Of a stretch of 9,856 nucleotides of DNA, positions 7,224-9,856 are shown piece by piece. The notes below the pieces were generated by a model that made no database searches, had not been told where the DNA came from, and saw only the letters and a list, made by a program, of their open reading frames with translations. Made by a program: the position numbers and the translations under genes. The DNA is taken from NCBI GenBank assembly GCA_003154555.1, contig PMDT01000213.1:7701-17556 (forward strand), given 5' to 3'. The DNA comes from Spirochaetaceae bacterium (GTDB taxonomy: Bacteria; Spirochaetota; Spirochaetia; SZUA-6; Fen-1364). The stretch's first letter is position 1; each line of letters starts with the position of its first letter.

Positions 7224-7586
7224 CTATCCCGCGGCCTTGTCCATCTCGATGATGCCGAAGACATTCCCGTCAGGGTCCGCGCAGTAGGCGATCCAGCCCA
7301 TCGTGGGAATGGCGATCTTCGGACGGACCACCTTCCCGCCAATCGCCAGGATCTTCTTTATCGCTTTGTCGACCGATGCCACGCCCACGGTATTCACGGT
7401 GGTCTTCAGGTCTTTCTTCGGCATGATCGCCCCGTCGATGCCCGGCTCGGGTTCTTTGCCGGTCGTGATCATCCAGTATTGCTCCTTGCCCCACTTCTTG
7501 ATCTTCCAGCCGAATGCCTTCTTGTAGAACTCCACTGCTTTCGCAGGATTGGCGCTGGGAATTTCGAAATGAATGGTCCGAGGCAT
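7224..7586 (-). CDS. VOC-superfamily (glyoxalase/bleomycin-resistance fold) protein
   Basis: Cytoplasmic protein of 120 residues, the usual length for a single VOC module pair. The first beta strand and helix, IHFEIPSANPAKAVEFYKKAFGW (residues 5-27), and the last strand with YCADPDGNVFGIIEMD (101-116) are diagnostic. His6 and Glu114 occupy the positions commonly used for metal binding in this fold, so a divalent metal site is plausible. Substrate is unknown; many such proteins are uncharacterised lyase- or isomerase-like enzymes. The start is supported on the minus strand by AAGGAGG (complement of 7591-7597) 4 nt before the ATG. It is transcribed away from the cytochrome b cluster, with which it shares an upstream region. 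Confidence 0.9.
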   Translation of the reverse strand: MPRTIHFEIPSANPAKAVEFYKKAFGWKIKKWGKEQYWMITTGKEPEPGIDGAIMPKKDLKTTVNTVGVASVDKAIKKILAIGGKVVRPKIAIPTMGWIAYCADPDGNVFGIIEMDKAAG

Positions 7587-7621
7587 TGTTCCTCCTTGCC
7601 GGCCTCGCGCCGGTGCATCAG

Positions 7622-7650
7622 AAGATAAAAGCGACGAAGCGACGAAGCAA
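7622..7650 (-). promoter_or_regulatory. Predicted sigma70-like promoter for the VOC gene
   Basis: On the minus strand, TTGCTT (complement of 7645-7650) and TATCTT (complement of 7622-7627) are separated by exactly 17 bp. The spacer and part of the -35 box lie in a direct repeat of GCGACGAA (7631-7638 and 7639-7646 on the plus strand). The leader to the ATG at 7586 would be about 30 nt. Confidence 0.4.
7631..7646 (+). repeat. Two tandem GCGACGAA copies
   Basis: Perfect 8-bp direct repeat (7631-7638, 7639-7646) followed by a partial third unit, GCAAGA. It lies within the predicted VOC promoter. It may be a small regulator site or chance; the 8-bp period is shorter than a helical turn. Confidence 0.4.
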
Positions 7651-7659
7651 GAGTTTTCC

Positions 7660-7667
7660 GCAATTGC
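7660..7667. promoter_or_regulatory. Possible operator between divergent promoters
   Basis: The palindrome GCAATTGC (7660-7667) is flanked by TTCC on the left and AAGGAA on the right, giving an imperfect larger dyad. It lies midway between the predicted VOC -35 (7645-7650) and the predicted cytochrome -35 (7680-7685), a position suited to a regulator acting on both. No regulator gene is present in the window. Confidence 0.25.
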
Positions 7668-7679
7668 AAGGAATTCTCA

Positions 7680-7708
7680 TTGCTCGGCGCGTCCTCCGTT
7701 GTTATGTT
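7680..7708 (+). promoter_or_regulatory. Weak predicted promoter for the cytochrome b cluster
   Basis: TTGCTC (7680-7685), a 17-bp spacer and TATGTT (7703-7708). Matches to consensus are 3 of 6 and 4 of 6, so this is tentative. It would leave a leader of about 100 nt. That leader contains a hairpin, CGCCCG (7737-7742) / CGGGCG (7748-7753), with a 5-nt loop. Confidence 0.28.
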
Positions 7709-7806
7709 TGGGGCAAGATCCGCGGTCTGAGCGAGCCGCCCGATTCCCGGGCGCACCGTAGATGTGCCTGAGCGACGCAAGACGGGTCCGTATCCGTGTC
7801 CCGATC

Positions 7807-7817
7807 AGGAGGTGATC
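7807..7817 (+). promoter_or_regulatory. Extended Shine-Dalgarno of the cytochrome b cluster
   Basis: AGGAGGTGATC can pair without mismatch with 11 consecutive bases at the 3' end of 16S rRNA, as far as the standard anti-SD tail is known. The GGAGG core is 6 nt from the ATG at 7819. Such a long match decides the start of the small first gene and implies strong initiation. Confidence 0.8.
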
Positions 7818-7818
7818 G

Positions 7819-8004
7819 ATGGAAGGGGTCGGTTCCCAGCTCGTGCCAGCCGTGCACCACATCAGGTTTCTCATTTTCGACTGGTCGGTTCCGAACATCA
7901 TTATCGGGGCGATTATCATCGCCGTCTTTTTCCTCGCCGCCTGGGCACGCCTGCCGAAGTGGATCGAGCGCGGACGGGAGCGCCAGGATCGGAGGAAAAA
8001 ATGA
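7819..8004 (+). CDS. Small single-span membrane protein of the cytochrome b cluster
   Basis: Protein of 61 residues with one predicted membrane helix at about 26-43 (NIIIGAIIIAVFFLAAWA) and a very basic C-terminal tail from residue 44, so N-out/C-in by the positive-inside rule. It carries a His pair (13, 14) before the helix and no cysteines, hence no haem c or Fe-S motif. Its start is secured by the extended SD, and its stop overlaps the cytochrome b start as ATGA (8001-8004). The helix and following LPKWI resemble the C-terminal helix and LPRWI of the third gene. A role as a small structural subunit of the complex, like the single-span subunits of b6f, is plausible but inferred. No named family recognised. 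Confidence 0.75.
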   Translation: MEGVGSQLVPAVHHIRFLIFDWSVPNIIIGAIIIAVFFLAAWARLPKWIERGRERQDRRKK

Positions 8005-8606
8005 GCATCACGGAAAGAATGCAGGGTTTCGTAAAAGACAAGCTTACCCTCGACGATGCCCTTCCGACGAAGCTTCCCGTTTACGTCAATTCGCTGGCGT
8101 ACCTCTTCGGTGTCTTCACGCTCTGCTCACTGGTCATGATCGTCCTCACCGGCCTGATCATGGCGATATTCGGCCCGGGCTGGTACCACGTCCGGGCAAC
8201 CGGGAAGGTCTTCAATTCGTTCCATTTCTGGTCCGTCCAGCTTTTCTTCGCCTGCATGGTGCTCCACCTCGCGACAAAGTATTTCCTGGGCGCCTTCCGT
8301 GACGGCAGGTGGAAGACCTGGATGATCGGCGTGCTCACCCTCGGAGCGGCGATATTCAGCGGATTCACCGGCTACCTGTCCGCTGCGAACTGGTCCGCCC
8401 AGTGGCACGCGGTGGAGGCAAAGGATGCGATGAACGCCATGGGTGTCGGCGGCTTCTTCGCGACCACCAACTACGGCCAGGTCCTCACGCTTCACGTGGC
8501 CGTTTTCCCCGCCGTCGTCATCATCCTCGTCGCGGTCCACATTCTCTTCATCCGGCACGAAGGACCGGTCAAACCCTACCCTGCCCGTGGGGAGGTGAAA
8601 AAATGA
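8001..8606 (+). CDS. Cytochrome b6-like protein (cytochrome b N-terminal domain, di-haem)
   Basis: Inner-membrane di-haem cytochrome b of 201 residues with four predicted helices (A about 31-56, B about 72-97, C about 104-126, D about 161-184). Haem ligands are His75 and His89 in helix B, and His165 and His180 in helix D. The 14-residue gap in helix D is the b6f-type spacing, against 13 in bc1. Helix D ends VHILFIRHEG, like the IRKQG end of b6. Departures from b6 are notable: the helix C exit TGYLPW-type motif is TGYLSAANW, the Arg after the first helix B His is Phe76, and the position of b6 Cys35 (haem ci) appears to be Tyr34. The ATG at 8001 has GGAGG at 7991-7995 and overlaps the upstream stop; a longer frame from 7764 is out of frame with the 61-residue gene and soluble, so rejected. 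Confidence 0.9.
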   Translation: MSITERMQGFVKDKLTLDDALPTKLPVYVNSLAYLFGVFTLCSLVMIVLTGLIMAIFGPGWYHVRATGKVFNSFHFWSVQLFFACMVLHLATKYFLGAFRDGRWKTWMIGVLTLGAAIFSGFTGYLSAANWSAQWHAVEAKDAMNAMGVGGFFATTNYGQVLTLHVAVFPAVVIILVAVHILFIRHEGPVKPYPARGEVKK

Positions 8607-9568
8607 GCCGCAAATCGGATGCATACCTGAGCGGCGTACCGATGAAGCCGTACGATCTCGTCCGCGAAGGCTTGATCGCACTGGGTATCGTTGCCGTTGT
8701 CGTCGTCGCTCTTGCGCTTATCTTCAAGTCCCCGGACGCGCCTACGGTGCGTGGAGAGGACGTGGCGACCAATCATCCCCTCGATTTTCTGAAGACTGCC
8801 GCAGACTTCCTCTCCGGTGAGAGTGCGCTGCAGAGCTACGGTCCCCCGTACACCAGGGACACGGACAATATTCAGCGCATCCTCGGCCCCGGCCCCGCGA
8901 CGGTCCTCGGCGTGACGATGCCCCTGGACGCCGAGCAGGACCTGGTCATTGCGCCGCTTCACAAGGTTGCGATGCTCAACAAGGACGTCGATGCGGCCTT
9001 GAAAGTGTGGACCGCGGCGAAGGAGGACCAGCAGAAGGCGTGGTCCAAGGCCTACAGCGACGCACTGGACAAGGCAGAGGAGACCAATGGCCAGGTCAAG
9101 GTTCCGACGGGAGAGTACGGACCCGTCCCCGTCATGATGCTGGGCATGCTGGCCCTGGGCCGCGCGGGCCTGCTGGAGGGCGCCCTCACCAGCAGCGACA
9201 GGCTTCCGTACACCCTGGACAATACCAGGGCCATGCTTTTCTTCCAGGAAGATGTCGACCAGAACGTCGCAGACGGCTTCGACATGCTGGGAACGCAGTG
9301 GGGCATTACGCATGAGGTGGGCAACCTGCCGGGGCCGTGGTGGCTCTGGCCGTATGCCATCTGGTACCAGATCCCTCCTCTCAGTACGGCGCCGAATGCC
9401 GACGTCATCGTCGGTTCCATGATGATCGTCTTCTTCCTGCTGCTCCTGTTTGCGCCCTTCATCCCCGTGCTGAAACATCTGCCGCGCTGGATCCCGATGT
9501 ATCGGATCATCTGGCGCGATTGGTATGAGCGGGAGGAGAAGGCCGTGACGAAAAAACGCGTCACCTGA
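8603..9568 (+). CDS. Membrane protein resembling cytochrome b C-terminal domain (subunit IV) with a large soluble insertion
   Basis: Protein of 321 residues coupled to cytochrome b by ATGA (8603-8606), with SD GGAGGTGA at 8591-8598. It has an N-terminal helix at 23-41 after MKPYDLVREG, reminiscent of the PY-x-x-KDL lead-in to helix E of cytochrome b. A mainly soluble region follows (about 50-240, with charged helices at 127-160 and a mildly hydrophobic stretch 174-195). Then comes PWWLWPYAIWYQIP at 245-258, which reads like a degraded PEWY-x-x-P-x-YAILRSIP segment, and a last helix at about 267-289 followed by LPRWI and a basic tail. There is no CxxCH, no Rieske cysteine/histidine box and no helix G. 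The CDS is certain; the subunit IV assignment rests on pattern resemblance at both ends and is moderate. It could instead be an unrelated membrane subunit. Confidence 0.85.
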   Translation: MSRKSDAYLSGVPMKPYDLVREGLIALGIVAVVVVALALIFKSPDAPTVRGEDVATNHPLDFLKTAADFLSGESALQSYGPPYTRDTDNIQRILGPGPATVLGVTMPLDAEQDLVIAPLHKVAMLNKDVDAALKVWTAAKEDQQKAWSKAYSDALDKAEETNGQVKVPTGEYGPVPVMMLGMLALGRAGLLEGALTSSDRLPYTLDNTRAMLFFQEDVDQNVADGFDMLGTQWGITHEVGNLPGPWWLWPYAIWYQIPPLSTAPNADVIVGSMMIVFFLLLLFAPFIPVLKHLPRWIPMYRIIWRDWYEREEKAVTKKRVT

Positions 9569-9593
9569 TCATGAAAAAGCGCCGCGTCCGGCC

Positions 9594-9609
9594 TGCCTGC
9601 CGTCAGGCA
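9594..9609. repeat. Short inverted repeat downstream of the cytochrome b cluster
   Basis: Perfect 6-bp stem TGCCTG (9594-9599) / CAGGCA (9604-9609) with a CCGT loop, 26 nt after the stop codon of the third cytochrome gene. No T run follows. It is part of an intergenic stretch rich in dyads. Confidence 0.4.
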
Positions 9610-9636
9610 AATGGCGGCAGCGTGGCGCCTCGATCC

Positions 9637-9666
9637 GGGAGCTGCGTTCCGGGCGCCGCAGCTCCC
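9637..9666. terminator. Strong hairpin between converging transcription units
   Basis: Perfect 10-bp stem GGGAGCTGCG (9637-9646) / CGCAGCTCCC (9657-9666) with a 10-nt loop. It lies between the end of the cytochrome b cluster (9568) and the stop of the minus-strand partial gene (9728), where a bidirectional terminator is expected. Neither flank has a strong T run, so efficiency is uncertain. A longer-range 8-bp inverted repeat, AGCCGATC (9679-9686) / GATCGGCT (9722-9729), follows and reaches into the minus-strand stop codon. The rest of 9569-9727 shows no coding signal. Confidence 0.5.
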
Positions 9667-9727
9667 TTCACAGGAGCCAGCCGATCGGGAATCCCGGGAC
9701 GAAGGCAGCGATGGAAAACCGGATCGG

Positions 9728-9856
9728 CTACAGCGCCTTCATCCGGTTGCCCTTGGGGTTGTGCTCGACCTCGGCGAGCTTCAACACCTCCATGACCGGC
9801 GGCACGTAGTTGCCGAATCGGCCCCGCAGGCCCTTCTTGAGGCCGTACCAACCGCC
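9728..9856 (-). CDS. C-terminal fragment of an unidentified protein (5' partial)
   Basis: On the minus strand an open frame enters from the right edge and runs 42 codons to a TAG (complement of 9728-9730). It reads GGWYGLKKGLRGRF, then GNYVPPVMEVLKLAEVEHNP and ends KGNRMKAL. The residue mix, with conserved-looking Gly/Trp/Pro and amphipathic stretches, and GC-rich third positions are those of a genuine protein end; other frames here give Arg/Pro/Gly-rich shadow sequence. The fragment is soluble in character. I do not recognise the family. The gene converges on the cytochrome b cluster, so it is not in the same operon. Confidence 0.6.
   Translation of the reverse strand, partial: GGWYGLKKGLRGRFGNYVPPVMEVLKLAEVEHNPKGNRMKAL

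Noticed and set aside
7677..7919. 80-codon minus-strand open frame over the cytochrome leader and the small membrane protein
   Set aside because: It overlaps the strong SD and the start of the 61-residue gene on the opposite strand and has no SD or recognisable domain.
8576..9478. 300-codon minus-strand open frame opposite the subunit IV-like gene
   Set aside because: The plus-strand frame has an SD, ATGA coupling and membrane helices; the antisense translation is rich in Gln/His/Arg/Gly with no recognisable motif.
9545..9564. 6-bp inverted repeat GTGACG/CGTCAC with an A-rich loop at the end of the third cytochrome gene
   Set aside because: It lies within the coding sequence before the stop and lacks a following T run; the larger hairpin at 9637-9666 is a better terminator candidate.
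9571..9795. 74-codon plus-strand open frame starting just after the cytochrome cluster
   Set aside because: No SD, an Arg/Pro/Ser/Gly-rich translation, and it runs through the 10-bp hairpin and into the minus-strand partial gene.

Overview
The window is a dense stretch of a GC-rich bacterial chromosome (roughly 60% GC by eye). Genes follow one another with ATGA or TGATG stop/start overlaps and strong Shine-Dalgarno (SD) sequences. There are no tRNA or rRNA genes, insertion sequences, phage genes or CRISPR repeats. The species cannot be named from the sequence. The gene content (LIV-type ABC importer, SCP2-type thiolase, b6-type cytochrome b) fits a metabolically versatile environmental bacterium, but that is inference.

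Region 1 (1-6702, + strand) is one long operon that enters from the left edge. It encodes a periplasmic ligand-binding protein cut by the edge, two permeases (LivH- and LivM-like), two ATPases (LivG- and LivF-like), a candidate 39-residue micro-ORF, an alpha/beta hydrolase and an SCP2-type thiolase. A hairpin with a T run closes it. The five transport parts form a complete HAAT-family importer. The linked hydrolase and thiolase suggest that the imported compound is an organic acid or ester broken down by hydrolysis and thiolysis rather than simply an amino acid. A strong hairpin between the binding-protein gene and the first permease could let the binding protein be made in excess.

Region 2 (6722-7650) holds two small single-gene units facing each other: a DoxX-family membrane protein (+) and a VOC/glyoxalase-fold protein (-). 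Each has a plausible sigma70-like promoter.

Region 3 (7680-9568, + strand) is the most unusual part. It is a compact three-gene cluster encoding a 61-residue single-span membrane protein, a cytochrome b6-like N-terminal domain with all four haem histidines, and a 321-residue protein. The last looks like a cytochrome b C-terminal domain (b6f subunit IV) with a soluble insertion of about 190 residues between its first helix and a degraded PEWY-like segment. No Rieske protein or c-type cytochrome is encoded nearby, and the usual Qo-site signatures are altered in both subunits. The 61-residue protein resembles the C-terminal helix of the 321-residue protein. Together these may be a divergent quinone-reactive b-type cytochrome complex.

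Region 4 (9569-9856) is an intergenic stretch rich in inverted repeats, followed by the C-terminal 42 codons of an unidentified gene on the minus strand that converges on the cytochrome cluster.
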